Positions 25,861 to 36,256 of a stretch of DNA of 64,000 nt are shown here, in pieces (the stretch's first letter is position 1; every line of letters starts with the position of its first letter). The stretch comes from Bacillaceae bacterium SAS-127. Its GTDB lineage: Bacteria; Bacillota; Bacilli; Bacillales; Domibacillaceae. The translations under genes and the position numbers were made by a program. Location: contig NKXN01000010.1 of the NCBI GenBank assembly GCA_002261155.1, forward strand, positions 1 to 64,000, written 5' to 3'. The notes beneath the pieces were generated by a model. That model had not been told where the DNA came from and did not search any database. It saw only the letters and a list, made by a program, of their open reading frames with translations.

Positions 25861-26745
25861 TTAAATCGGATGGAAGTGGTCATCTGCGGGCTCGATATGG
25901 ATGATGGCGTCGCGGATTTTGTATTTCTTTAAGAGTATAGCTTCGATGTTTTCGGTGATTGTGTGGCTCTCGGTGACATTAAGTTCGGGATTGACGCAGA
26001 CGACGACATCGACGAGGGTTAAGTTGCCATGTAAGCGGGCTTTGACGCTTCGCACGTCTTGAACGCCAACGACTTGTTGAATGGTTTTTTTTATATTTTC
26101 CAATTCTCCTTCATCATAGCCGTCAGTCAGGGCATGAGACGCTTCTCTGAAAATTTCCCAAGCAGTTTTAATAATGATGAGTCCAACGATGAAGGCTGTT
26201 AGCACATCAAGCCAGTCGATGCCTAGTTGTGCCCCCATAATACCGATGAAGGCACCAATGCTAACGAGTGCATCGGAACGGTTATCTTGTGCCGCGGCCA
26301 TGAGTGATTTACTGTTAATGCTTTTAGCTAACTTAGCGTTGTAAAAATAAATTCCGAACATAAATACAGCACTAAATAAAGCAACCCATGCTGTGAGCAT
26401 ATTTGGTGTCGTTTGTTCTTCCGAAAAGAGTGAACGGCCTGCTTCAATGAGTACTTGAAATCCAACGGTCATCATAATAAAAGCCGCGATTAAAGAAGCG
26501 ATCGTTTCTGCCCGAAAATGACCGTATCGATGATCTTCATCCGGCGGCTTACGGGCGATTTTCAACCCGATTAAAATCGCAATCGAGGCAACCACATCTG
26601 TTGAGTTATTTAATCCATCGGCTTGGAGTGCTTGAGAGCCTCCGATGTAACCAACCGTTAGCTTTAATACCGAGAGGAAAATGTAAGCGATAATGCTGAT
26701 CCATGCGCCTTTTTCTCCCTTTTTTATGTCTTCATATGTTTCCAT
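25861..26745 (-). CDS. Cation diffusion facilitator, MneP-like metal exporter
   Basis: A 294-residue CDF transporter with six membrane helices and a cytosolic C-terminal domain (about 205-294). Site A residues lie in ADGLNNSTDVVAS near residue 45 and AAAQDNRSDALVSIG near 150; KPPDEDHRYGHFRAETIASL follows helix 2. The sequence closely follows B. subtilis MneP (YdfM), so manganese efflux is likely, with zinc or iron also possible. I start at ATG 26745, with GGAGG nine bases upstream, rather than the longer in-frame start at 26772. Confidence 0.88.
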   Translation of the reverse strand: METYEDIKKGEKGAWISIIAYIFLSVLKLTVGYIGGSQALQADGLNNSTDVVASIAILIGLKIARKPPDEDHRYGHFRAETIASLIAAFIMMTVGFQVLIEAGRSLFSEEQTTPNMLTAWVALFSAVFMFGIYFYNAKLAKSINSKSLMAAAQDNRSDALVSIGAFIGIMGAQLGIDWLDVLTAFIVGLIIIKTAWEIFREASHALTDGYDEGELENIKKTIQQVVGVQDVRSVKARLHGNLTLVDVVVCVNPELNVTESHTITENIEAILLKKYKIRDAIIHIEPADDHFHPI

Positions 26746-26946
26746 TTCTTCATTCCTCCAGTTTTCATTCAACTGTTAGACATTAGCATAACAGGTGAAA
26801 ATCGTGTGGGTCTAGAGCAACAAGGTTGGCATTAGGGAAACTTTGTAGCCTTATGAAAGTCAGTTGTGGAAGTCAAAAGGATAAAATAGTAAAAAAATAA
26901 ATAACTTTTCAAATTGTATTTTTACTTTATGAAAAATGGTTGCAAA

Positions 26947-27708
26947 TTAGTTTTTCAATTCCTTCAATAAATGGTGCAACAGCCGCTCTTTATCATCAAA
27001 AAACTGTCTCATGATTTGATAATGTCCGGTTTCTTCTAGCGGTTTTTCTTGCAGGCCATCTTCTGTCAATTCCAAAATTTTCGATGCAGGGTAAGCCATT
27101 AATAACGGAGAGTGAGTAGCAATAATAAACTGTGAGTTCTCTGCTACTAATTCGTGCATTCGCGATAACATCGACAGTTGTCGTAAAGGCGATAAGGCGG
27201 CCTCTGGTTCGTCGAGAATATAAAGCCCATTTCCACTGAATCGGTGGGTAAATGCGGCAAAAAATGATTCGCCGTGGGATTGCTCATGAAGTGAAACACC
27301 ACCGTAGGAATCAATGATCCGTCCGCCAAACTCTTCTTTATCTAGTTCTTCAATATTCGATGCTAAATTATAAAACGTTTCTGCACGCAAGAAAAAGCCG
27401 TCTTTTGGCTTTAAGATGCCTTTAATCAGTTTTGTGTATTTTTCCAATTCTGAGTGAGAGTCATGAGTGGAAAAATTGAAATTAAATGTGCCACCTTCTG
27501 GATTAAAGCCTGAAGCGATGGCGATGGCTTCTAATAAGGTCGACTTGCCCATTCCGTTTTCCCCGATAATATAAGTCACTTTCGGATGGAAAGAGATTTG
27601 CTCCGATTGAACAAAAGGAAAGTGAAAGGGGTATCGTTGAAAAGAAGGAATGCTTTCTTGTTGAAACTCAAGGGCTCTAATAAATGGACTACTTTGAAAG
27701 GAATTCAT
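26947..27708 (-). CDS. AAA/ABC-type ATPase, YheS/RecF-like
   Basis: A 253-residue soluble ATPase with Walker A GENGMGKSTLLEA near residue 52, a signature-like HEQSHGESFF near 145, Walker B GLYILDEPEAALSP near 168 and an ATHSP H-switch near 200. This is the stand-alone ABC-like AAA_23 type. The start at 27708 has TGGAGG upstream; the in-frame extension to 27822 covers low-complexity sequence. No nuclease or partner gene adjoins it, so the role is unknown; relatives occur both in housekeeping and in defence settings. Confidence 0.8.
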   Translation of the reverse strand: MNSFQSSPFIRALEFQQESIPSFQRYPFHFPFVQSEQISFHPKVTYIIGENGMGKSTLLEAIAIASGFNPEGGTFNFNFSTHDSHSELEKYTKLIKGILKPKDGFFLRAETFYNLASNIEELDKEEFGGRIIDSYGGVSLHEQSHGESFFAAFTHRFSGNGLYILDEPEAALSPLRQLSMLSRMHELVAENSQFIIATHSPLLMAYPASKILELTEDGLQEKPLEETGHYQIMRQFFDDKERLLHHLLKELKN

Positions 27709-27887
27709 CTGAACCTCCAAAATGGGTGGTTTTTCCCTAAGTCTATCAAAAATTGAAAGAATAAGGGGGTTCATTTCGTTCGAAACTGTCATAAAATTAA
27801 GAGCAAAGGAGAAGTTGTCCATTGACTGTAAAACTTTCCTTGATGCACAATAAAAAGAAATGAGCTTATAGGAAGGGATCGGTACAC

Positions 27888-28703
27888 ATGTTTATGGAGT
27901 GGTTTTCTCAGTTAAACCCAGCTATTCAGGCGTTGTTTGGTGGGTTAATGACGTGGGGCTTGACGGCGCTTGGGGCATCCATGGTCTTTTTCTTTCGTCA
28001 AATGAATCAAAACTGGATGAACGCGATGTTTGGTTTTGCAGCGGGTGTAATGATTGCGGCTTCTTTTTGGTCATTGTTAGCTCCAGCAATTGACTTCAGT
28101 GAGCAAAATGGCCAAATTCCATGGCTTCCGCCGGCGATTGGATTTTTAGCGGGAGGCTTGTTCATCCGCTTGCTCGATGTGGTTGTGCCTCATCTTGATA
28201 TTGGTTTAGCTGAACATGAAGCGGAAGGGCCTAAAACGAAATTAAACAAGTCGACGTTATTGTTTTTGGCGATTACGCTTCATAATATTCCTGAAGGGTT
28301 AGCGATCGGTGTGGCTTTCGGTGCCGCTTCCTTAGGTCTTTCCGATGCTTCTGTGATTGGAGCGATTGGGCTTGCTATCGGGATCGGTATTCAAAATATG
28401 CCAGAAGGAGCCGCTCTTTCGGTGCCGTTGCGTGGAGAAGGGCTGTCTCGTATAAAAGCTTTTAACTACGGACAATTATCGGCCATTGTTGAACCAGTGG
28501 CGGCTGTGATTGGAGCGGTTGCTGTGCTCGCTGTTCAACCGATTTTACCGTATGCGCTTGCCTTTGCGGCTGGAGCGATGATCTTTGTCGTTGTGGAACA
28601 ATTGATTCCGCAATCGCAATCGTCTGGAAGCACTGACTTTGCGACAACAGGTGTGATGTGTGGTTTTACCGTTATGATGATTTTAGATGTGGCGCTTGGA
28701 TAA
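27888..28703 (+). CDS. ZIP-family metal transporter
   Basis: A 271-residue transporter with eight predicted membrane helices. The binuclear metal site motifs are LHNIPEGLAIGVAFG near 128 and IGIQNMPEGAALS near 167. An acidic, His-containing loop (PHLDIGLAEHEAEG) lies between helices 3 and 4. ZIP proteins import zinc, iron or manganese. The start has GGAAGGGAT upstream. A CDF exporter gene lies about 1 kb away on the other strand, so two opposing metal transporters are close but not in one operon. Confidence 0.9.
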   Translation: MFMEWFSQLNPAIQALFGGLMTWGLTALGASMVFFFRQMNQNWMNAMFGFAAGVMIAASFWSLLAPAIDFSEQNGQIPWLPPAIGFLAGGLFIRLLDVVVPHLDIGLAEHEAEGPKTKLNKSTLLFLAITLHNIPEGLAIGVAFGAASLGLSDASVIGAIGLAIGIGIQNMPEGAALSVPLRGEGLSRIKAFNYGQLSAIVEPVAAVIGAVAVLAVQPILPYALAFAAGAMIFVVVEQLIPQSQSSGSTDFATTGVMCGFTVMMILDVALG

Positions 28704-28814
28704 AGTGATTGGAGAACTCTAGATATGAATCTGGAGTAGCTTTGTAATAGATTAGAAAAAACGATAGCTACGATGCATACAATAAGCAGTAAGTGTGGGA
28801 AGGGGATGGAGAGG

Positions 28815-29645
28815 ATGTTCGCTTACTTTAATGGAAGGTCCATTGCTGTGCAGGAGCCGGTCATTCCGATTGAGGAACGTGGTCATCAGTTTGGTGATGG
28901 TGTCTATGAAGTGATTCGTTTCTACGACAAGAAGCCGTTTATGATGAAAGAGCATGTAGAGCGGCTATATAGTAGTGCAAAGGCGATTAAGCTTACGATT
29001 GGAAGTGAGCCGGAAGAATTGGAGAAGGCAATGCTTGAACTGGTCGAGAGCAGTGGGCTAAAAAATGCGGATTTGTATATGCAGGTAACGAGGGGAGTAG
29101 CACCGAGACAGCATCTATTCCCTCAATGTCCTGCTTCGATTTCCATGACGGTCAAGCCTTCTCAACCTATTTCGGAAGAATTACGTCAACAAGGTGTCAG
29201 AGTCTTGCTGTTAGAAGATGAACGCTGGAAAAACTGCTATATTAAATCGCTGAATTTGTTGCCGAATGTGTTGGCGAAGCAAGAAGCGTTTGAGCAAAAT
29301 TGCTTTGAAGCAGTGCTTGTGCGAGACGGATTCATTACGGAAGGGTCGAGTTCTAATTTTTTCATTGTGAAAGAAGGAAGTATTCAAACGGCACCGCTGA
29401 CGAACTTTATTTTACCTGGTATTACTCGGATAGCGGTCAAAGCATCCGCGGAAGAATTAATGATTCCTTTTATTGAAAAGGCATTTACGGAGGAAGAGAT
29501 TTTCGATGCAGATGAAGCCTTTTTAACAAGCACGAATTCTGAAGTATTGGCAGTAACTATTGTCAATAACCGTCCGATTGGCAACGGGAAGCCAGGAGCG
29601 ATATCGAATAAGCTTCTTGCACAACTGAGAGAAAAAGTGAAATGA
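28815..29645 (+). CDS. dat: D-amino-acid aminotransferase (class IV PLP enzyme)
   Basis: A 276-residue class IV aminotransferase. Family marks are IEERGHQFGDGVYEVIRFYD near residue 20, TRGVAPRQHLFP near 98 (a Dat-type substrate loop), IKSLNLLPNVLAKQEA with the PLP Lys near 145, and EGSSSNFFIVK near 177. It would exchange amino groups between D-Ala and 2-oxoglutarate, supplying D-Glu for peptidoglycan. I start at ATG 28815 because AAGGGGATGG precedes it; the in-frame codon at 28773 lacks an RBS. A branched-chain or ADC-lyase activity is less likely given the loop. Confidence 0.85.
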   Translation: MFAYFNGRSIAVQEPVIPIEERGHQFGDGVYEVIRFYDKKPFMMKEHVERLYSSAKAIKLTIGSEPEELEKAMLELVESSGLKNADLYMQVTRGVAPRQHLFPQCPASISMTVKPSQPISEELRQQGVRVLLLEDERWKNCYIKSLNLLPNVLAKQEAFEQNCFEAVLVRDGFITEGSSSNFFIVKEGSIQTAPLTNFILPGITRIAVKASAEELMIPFIEKAFTEEEIFDADEAFLTSTNSEVLAVTIVNNRPIGNGKPGAISNKLLAQLREKVK

Positions 29646-29647
29646 TA

Positions 29648-29685
29648 AAGACCAGGTTCTTGATGTGAGAACCTGGTCTTGTTTT
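29648..29685. terminator. Bidirectional terminator
   Basis: AAGACCAGGTTCT pairs perfectly with AGAACCTGGTCTT, followed by GTTTT, between convergent genes. Confidence 0.75.
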
Positions 29686-29686
29686 A

Positions 29687-30160
29687 TTAAGAAAGTCGAC
29701 GAAAGCCTTCTTCATCTAAGTATTGCAAAGCCGCTTCATACGTATGGAACGTACCGTCTAAATTCAAGCCAGCATACACATTCCACATTTCATCTTCTTC
29801 AATAAGTATTAATGTATGTCCATCTTCATTGACCCATTTCTCTTCATAAGCATCTCCAACAATCGCTTGTTCTTCATTTGATTTCGGTGATAGCGAAAGA
29901 ATGGCTTCATCTAGGACTGTTCGTAGTTCTTCCGCTGAAAAATCACGAATATTGACCATTCCCTTAGAGTCGGTTGGATAATGAGACAATTCGCCAGCAT
30001 AAACAAAACCGTTTCCGTTTGGATGGAGATGATACACAATATTTTTCTTATCTGTTACACTGTCTTCAAAGTGAAAATTGACGCGACCAAGAGAAACATT
30101 TTTACGCTCAAGTTGTGAGAAGGATTCAATAATTTCCAGTTTTTCTTCAAAAGTTAGCAT
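29687..30160 (-). CDS. Conserved-looking hypothetical cytosolic protein
   Basis: A 157-residue acidic protein that I cannot assign. The N-terminus reads MLTFEEKLEIIESFSQLERK and includes a YHLHPNGNGFVYAGEL block near 45; the C-terminus ends in a small repeat-like TFHTYEAALQYLDEEGF. No signal peptide, membrane segment or known motif. GGAGG lies five bases before the ATG, so the start is secure. It is a single gene between a convergent neighbour and the divergent SGNH hydrolase. Confidence 0.75.
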   Translation of the reverse strand: MLTFEEKLEIIESFSQLERKNVSLGRVNFHFEDSVTDKKNIVYHLHPNGNGFVYAGELSHYPTDSKGMVNIRDFSAEELRTVLDEAILSLSPKSNEEQAIVGDAYEEKWVNEDGHTLILIEEDEMWNVYAGLNLDGTFHTYEAALQYLDEEGFRRLS

Positions 30161-30228
30161 ATAGCCTCCATGTATTTGAGTTATGATAAGATTTAATTAT
30201 AGCATATCGTGAAGAAAGGAAGAATTCC

Positions 30229-31143
30229 ATGAGAAAGCAAATTTGTTTATACGCTATTGCTCTTCTGCTAGTGGTTGCTACCGTCTTGCCGGTGAAAGCA
30301 GAGGCGGCGGGACTTCATTACGTAGCATTGGGTGATTCATTAGCAGCTGGACAAACCCCGAACAAAGAAATTGGGGCGGGATATGCAGACTTAATTGCCT
30401 TCTCTTTGCAACAGTCGGGCAGTTTAGCAAGCTTTTCAAAGAAGTGGGCGTTTCCAGGTTATACGACAGAGCAAGTACTTGAGCAACTTGATAAAAAAGG
30501 AGCTCAACAAGATGTTCGTCAAGCGAACATTATTACGATTTCCGCTGGAGCCAATGATTTATTGCCGTTGATTCGCAATGATTCCGTCCGTGGAATGCTC
30601 AGCTACGAGCCGATTCCAGCGGCATTTGCCCTCAATCGTGTGCGGAAAACGTATATTCGATTGTTTGATAAAATCGAAAAATTGAATCCTCATGCAGAGG
30701 TGTATGCGATGGGCTATTATTTTCCATACCCGCATGTGAAAGAACAGCATAAGCCCTCTGTGGAAAAACAATTGGGGATTTTAAATCAAATTATTAAACA
30801 AGAAGCGGAACGAGCGGGTGCTCATTTTGTGCCGGTGAGCTCGCGCTTTGGTAATAGTGCGAAGTCTTTGCTTCCAAATCCGAAAGATGTTCATCCGAAT
30901 ACGGCCGGCTATTTGCAAATGGCCAATAGTTTTCTCGACGTGTACGCACCAGGTAGCCCACATATACCAGAACAAGTGTTAAACACTTTGCCAGCACCGA
31001 TTCCTTTTTCAAAGCTAAAGTCGAATGAAAAAGAAGAGGAAAAGAAAGCGGAGAAGGATGAAGAAACGAAAGCAGAGGTTGCTATGGTGGACCAGCCGAT
31101 TCACGGATGCAAACGAGGAGAAGAGTTGATAGTCAGACGATAA
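30229..31143 (+). CDS. Secreted SGNH/GDSL hydrolase
   Basis: A 304-residue exported esterase or lipase-type enzyme. The signal peptide ends at AEAA near residue 27. Block I is YVALGDSLAAGQ (catalytic Ser near 37), the Gly block is near 68, block III is ISAGANDLL near 105 and block V is DVHPNTAGYLQMA with catalytic Asp/His near 225. A highly charged tail of Lys/Glu (about 262-285) could bind the wall or be a linker. The substrate is unknown. GAAAGGAAG precedes the ATG. Confidence 0.88.
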   Translation: MRKQICLYAIALLLVVATVLPVKAEAAGLHYVALGDSLAAGQTPNKEIGAGYADLIAFSLQQSGSLASFSKKWAFPGYTTEQVLEQLDKKGAQQDVRQANIITISAGANDLLPLIRNDSVRGMLSYEPIPAAFALNRVRKTYIRLFDKIEKLNPHAEVYAMGYYFPYPHVKEQHKPSVEKQLGILNQIIKQEAERAGAHFVPVSSRFGNSAKSLLPNPKDVHPNTAGYLQMANSFLDVYAPGSPHIPEQVLNTLPAPIPFSKLKSNEKEEEKKAEKDEETKAEVAMVDQPIHGCKRGEELIVRR

Positions 31144-31170
31144 AAGGCTGTTGCGAAGACAGCCTTTTCA
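31142..31170. terminator. Bidirectional terminator
   Basis: AAAAGGCTGT pairs with ACAGCCTTTT around a seven-base loop. Confidence 0.75.
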
Positions 31171-31171
31171 T

Positions 31172-32098
31172 TTATACGCCTAAAAAGAACAGTGTAGCAG
31201 GTACGGTGACGATGCTTAATAACGTCGTGACTAACGTGTTAAAAGAAACGAGATCTGGCTCCGTCCCGAATTGAATCGCCGCCAATGTCGTGTTGGCCGC
31301 TGCGGGCATCGCCGCTTGCAAAATGAGCACATCTTTTAATAAGTCATTCACTGGAAGAAACGATGTGATTATGACCGCAAGTGCTGGCGAAGCGATCAAA
31401 CGAATAGTCGTGACAGCAGACACAAAACGGTAAGCCACTCGTTTTTTTGCGATCACCGCTAGCTGCATACCGAGAACAAGCATGATCGTCGGAATGGAGG
31501 CGTTGGCAACTAAGCTAATCGCATCCATAAACGGTTTCGGCAGATCAATTGACAGTAGCTGAAAAGTAAGTCCTAAAGAGGTACCGTAAATAACAGGCAT
31601 GCGCAGTACCCGGAGTAATGATTCTTTGAATGTCACTCTCTGTTTGCCGCCGAGAGAAGCGAAAAATAGTCCAATTGTATTCATTAGTAGTGACTGGAAC
31701 ACCATCATGATGACCGCATAATCAAAACCGACCGCTCCAAAGGCGAAAAGAACAACCGGTGCTCCGTAGTTACCGCTATTCATAAAGGCGCCACCAAGAA
31801 TCATTGCCGCTATTTTTTGCCTTGAAGCTTTCATCATTATGCCTGTGATCGCAACGATGGCGATTAATACAAAGCAGAGGATTAAGCAGAAGCTAATAAT
31901 ATACACATAATCCATCGTCAGCTTATTCGTATAAAAGGTGCGAAACGCAAGAAATGGCGACATAATGTAAAGAGCCATCATCGAAATCGAGCGGATCTCA
32001 AACCCTATCAACTTTTGACCAATAAAACCAGTGAAAAAAATGAGAAAGGCTGGTAACACAATCATCAACAAGTCCAACACATATTCAACTCCGTCCAA
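31172..32098 (-). CDS. AEC-family (auxin efflux carrier-like) permease
   Basis: A 308-residue membrane protein with about ten helices in two inverted halves, including the NSGNYGAPV block near 105 and AAMPAAANTTLAAIQFG near 260, both AEC hallmarks. Bacterial members carry malate or other carboxylates. The longest frame starts at TTG 32098 after AAGGAAAG; a second TTG at 32077 after GGAG is equally plausible, so the N-terminus is uncertain by seven residues. Confidence 0.85.
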   Translation of the reverse strand: MDGVEYVLDLLMIVLPAFLIFFTGFIGQKLIGFEIRSISMMALYIMSPFLAFRTFYTNKLTMDYVYIISFCLILCFVLIAIVAITGIMMKASRQKIAAMILGGAFMNSGNYGAPVVLFAFGAVGFDYAVIMMVFQSLLMNTIGLFFASLGGKQRVTFKESLLRVLRMPVIYGTSLGLTFQLLSIDLPKPFMDAISLVANASIPTIMLVLGMQLAVIAKKRVAYRFVSAVTTIRLIASPALAVIITSFLPVNDLLKDVLILQAAMPAAANTTLAAIQFGTEPDLVSFNTLVTTLLSIVTVPATLFFLGV

Positions 32099-32136
32099 TC
32101 GACAAACTTTCCTTCATAATAACAGAAAATTGGCAC

Positions 32137-32176
32137 AAAAAGGCGGGTACCGAAAAAATAGGTACTCGCCTTTTTT
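32137..32176 (-). terminator. Terminator of the caspase-like gene
   Basis: AAAAAGGCGGGTACC pairs with GGTACTCGCCTTTTT. It sits two bases past the stop of the upstream minus-strand gene. Confidence 0.75.
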
Positions 32177-32177
32177 A

Positions 32178-32732
32178 TTATTTTCTCTCGTACAATCGGT
32201 ACATAGACATTTCTTCATCAGTTGTTTTCGTTAGTTCAAACGCGTCTTTCATGCTTTTTTTGTTCTGGATGATTTCATAAAAGAATCGTAAAGCAAACAT
32301 AAGTGCCGCATTTCCATCCGGGTAATCATCGGGGCCAATGTATGCTTGGCAACCGCTATCCATAAAGGCTTGCGCCAATGGTGGTACTCCTAGTGTACAG
32401 CCGTTCGCTAAAATAATTTTATCCTTTAATTTGGCAAATTGTTTTACATCATTTGGACCGAAATCGCCTTTTGGTTCATTGGTCTCATAGACGGATTCAT
32501 CTAACTCTGGCATAACGAATTGACCTTCATCGCCGTGGAAATTAAGAATGATATAATCCGTATCCGGGTACAGCTCTTCTCCAGAGAGTACACCGATCAA
32601 ATCGTTTGGTCTTCCAACCCAATAAGTAATGACGCGCCCGCCGAAATATTCAATAGTCGAACGAATCGCATTAGAATCCATATCACAATCAGGCCCACAT
32701 ACTAAAGCAACAGTTAACTCTGGTTTACTCAT
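32178..32732 (-). CDS. Caspase/CHAT-fold-like protein
   Basis: A 184-residue protein with a Rossmann-like layout. A hydrophobic strand ending in YIILNFHGDEGQF (His near residue 66) and a second, DKIILANGCTLGVPPLAQAFMDSG (Cys near 112), give the His...Cys order and spacing of clan CD cysteine peptidases; the following CQAYIGPDDYPDGNAALMFALRFF resembles the segment after the catalytic Cys in CHAT and metacaspase domains. No extra domain is attached. The family is sometimes labelled delta-aminolevulinic acid dehydratase, which the motifs do not support. Proteolysis is inferred, not shown. No adjoining substrate or defence gene is visible. Confidence 0.6.
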   Translation of the reverse strand: MSKPELTVALVCGPDCDMDSNAIRSTIEYFGGRVITYWVGRPNDLIGVLSGEELYPDTDYIILNFHGDEGQFVMPELDESVYETNEPKGDFGPNDVKQFAKLKDKIILANGCTLGVPPLAQAFMDSGCQAYIGPDDYPDGNAALMFALRFFYEIIQNKKSMKDAFELTKTTDEEMSMYRLYERK

Positions 32733-32979
32733 TTTTATATTCCCCCGTTTTTTATATTTATTTGTCGATCAAATAAGAGCAGTATTCGGAGGTGGTCGAG
32801 CCCAGAGGTCATAGATAACCGGTTATAAGTAGTTATTCGTCATTAGAATAGACCTCCTCATTCTTGTATTTCCTATATGTTACAATGTTAAGGGTATTAT
32901 TTACAAAGGATAAGGAAGCAAAATAGTCATCAATTATGTTTATATATTGTTACAATGATAAAAAAAGGGGGGAGCGTCA

Positions 32980-33369
32980 ATGAGTAAGATTGTCTTATTT
33001 GATGGCGAATGCAACTTTTGTGATCATAGTGTGCAATTTATTATTAAAAGAGATCCGAATGCGCACTATAAATTTGCTTCGTTACAAAGTGACATCGGAC
33101 AAAGCTTAGTGGAATCGCATCAAGTCCCTGCTAATATTGATAGTTTACTACTGATTGATGGCGAGCGTTGTTATCATCAGTCAACAGCGGCTCTTCGTAT
33201 ATGCAAACATTTATCTGGGGGATGGAAGTTATTTTATTATCTATTAATCATTCCTCGACCGCTCAGAGATAAGGTGTATCAATGGGTGGCGAAAAATAGA
33301 TACAAATGGTTCGGCAAAAAAGATCAGTGTATGCTGCCTTCTCCGGAAATTAGGAAGAGGTTTTTATAG
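32980..33369 (+). CDS. yuxK: DCC-family thiol-disulfide oxidoreductase-like protein
   Basis: A 129-residue protein. The N-terminal FDGECNFCDHSVQFII contains the CxxC of the DCC (DUF393) family in a thioredoxin-like setting, and DALLLIDG-like and YxxSTAALRI phrases follow near 65-80. It matches B. subtilis YuxK in size and order. Predicted to act in thiol redox chemistry; no partner is known. GGGGGGAG precedes the ATG. Confidence 0.85.
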   Translation: MSKIVLFDGECNFCDHSVQFIIKRDPNAHYKFASLQSDIGQSLVESHQVPANIDSLLLIDGERCYHQSTAALRICKHLSGGWKLFYYLLIIPRPLRDKVYQWVAKNRYKWFGKKDQCMLPSPEIRKRFL

Positions 33370-33394
33370 ATTTACGTTGCGCTTATTCCCATCA

Positions 33395-33432
33395 AAAAAG
33401 AGTGAAAACCTAACGAGGTCTTCACTCTTTTT
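33395..33432. terminator. Bidirectional terminator
   Basis: AAAAAGAGTGAAAACCT pairs with AGGTCTTCACTCTTTTT (one mismatch) between convergent genes. Confidence 0.75.
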
Positions 33433-33434
33433 GA

Positions 33435-34697
33435 TTAACTGCTGATGGCTAGTTGTCTCTGTAGCCAGTTTTTTCCCTCGACTAATCGTGTGACGAGCAT
33501 CGCACAAACGGTGTTTCCTGTTGAGTTCAACAATGTAGCTGGCACATCGATGATCGTACTGATAACGGCGACGATTGGTAACACTTCAGGAGGGAAGCCA
33601 AATACGCTTAAAATCAGCATTTCACCGATCATTCCACCACCTGGGATCGCCCCCATGACCGCACCGACAAGGAAAGAGACACCGATGATGCTTAAAATGC
33701 TCGTTAAGCTTGTCATGTCTTTGCCAAACAGCGCAAATAGGAAGACGATTTTCAACACGCCGCCAAATACGGAGCCATCTTTATGTGTGTTGGCGCCGAG
33801 TGGGATAATCGTTTCAGCGATATCTTTCGGAACGCCCATTTTTTTCACAGCGGCTAAGTTGACTGGAATGCTTGCGGCACTTGAGCATGTAGCAATCGCT
33901 GTGACCGATGGAGCGGCGGCATTCTTCCAAAATATCTTCACGCCGTCTTTTCCAGCTGCGATAAACGCATACAGCGTAAAGAAGCCAAAGTAATAAAGTA
34001 CAGTTAAGCCAAGATATAAGACGAATGTTCGAGCATAGCCACCTAGAATTTGTGGTCCTAGTTCTCCGATAATGGCCGCAAAGTAGCAACCTAGTCCAAT
34101 CGGAGCGTAGTACATAATGATCGACACCATCTTCATCATAACGGTTGTACCAGAAGCTAAAAAGTTCGCCATCGGTTTGCCGTGTTCTTTTGCCATTGTC
34201 GTAGCTAAACCGAATAGAATCGAAAAGACGATGAGTTGTAGCATATTGCTTTTAGACAGCAGTAAAGAGAAATCAGCTACTGTAAAAGTGTTTACAAGAT
34301 GTCCGAGCAGAGTTAAGTCTTCCGTATCGGTTTCTGCTGGCTCGAATTGATCCATTAACTCTTTAATGGCGGATACATCGGTGTTGGCAAGCGGATTAAA
34401 CAACGTCACGCCTACCATGCCTACAACAGCCGAGATCAGCGCTGTAACAAAGAAGACGATAAAAATACTGCCCATAATTTTCCCTAGACGTTTCATTCCG
34501 TCCATTGAAGCGATCGCTGAGGCGATGCTGAAAAATACGAGCGGTACGATAAGCATAAACATTAAATTTAAAAATAAATCCCCAAACGGTTTCACAATCG
34601 CCGCTTTAGGACCAAACACGACACCTGCAATGCCGCCAATAATAATGCCAGCTAATAATAGAAAAGTAAATTGATAACTTTTCAGAAATTTCCTCAA
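33435..34697 (-). CDS. Dicarboxylate/amino acid:cation symporter (DAACS)
   Basis: A 420-residue transporter of the GltP/DctA fold, with eight membrane helices and two re-entrant loops: the serine-rich TAIATCSSAASIPVNL near 270 (HP1) and ETIIPLGANTHKDGSVFGG near 300, where NMDGT-type motif residues are replaced by NTHKDGS. The second hairpin is GAIPGGGMIGEMLI near 345 and DVPATLLNSTGN near 385. The altered motif means substrate cannot be assigned; glutamate, C4-dicarboxylates and cystine are the usual choices. A glutamate dehydrogenase gene lies next upstream on the same strand, with its own terminator between. Confidence 0.88.
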   Translation of the reverse strand: MRKFLKSYQFTFLLLAGIIIGGIAGVVFGPKAAIVKPFGDLFLNLMFMLIVPLVFFSIASAIASMDGMKRLGKIMGSIFIVFFVTALISAVVGMVGVTLFNPLANTDVSAIKELMDQFEPAETDTEDLTLLGHLVNTFTVADFSLLLSKSNMLQLIVFSILFGLATTMAKEHGKPMANFLASGTTVMMKMVSIIMYYAPIGLGCYFAAIIGELGPQILGGYARTFVLYLGLTVLYYFGFFTLYAFIAAGKDGVKIFWKNAAAPSVTAIATCSSAASIPVNLAAVKKMGVPKDIAETIIPLGANTHKDGSVFGGVLKIVFLFALFGKDMTSLTSILSIIGVSFLVGAVMGAIPGGGMIGEMLILSVFGFPPEVLPIVAVISTIIDVPATLLNSTGNTVCAMLVTRLVEGKNWLQRQLAISS

Positions 34698-34793
34698 AAT
34701 ATTCCCAGCCTTTCATCAAATAAAAAATAAATAACTTTCTAATCATAGTATGTTTGTTCTAAAAAGCAAAGGTATTTTCTCCCTCAATATAAA

Positions 34794-34826
34794 AAAGGTA
34801 GCTTCTTTTTTAGAGGCTACCTTTCT
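34794..34826 (-). terminator. Terminator of gdhA
   Basis: AAAGGTAGC pairs with GCTACCTTT; read on the minus strand a T-run follows, 14 bases after the gdhA stop. Confidence 0.65.
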
Positions 34827-34837
34827 CGCTTTTGTTT

Positions 34838-36256
<1,419 letters not shown>

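Noticed and set aside
26947-27708. AAA ATPase as part of a Gabija- or Retron-like defence pair
   Set aside because: No adjoining UvrD-type helicase, nuclease or RT gene; the neighbours are metal transporters.
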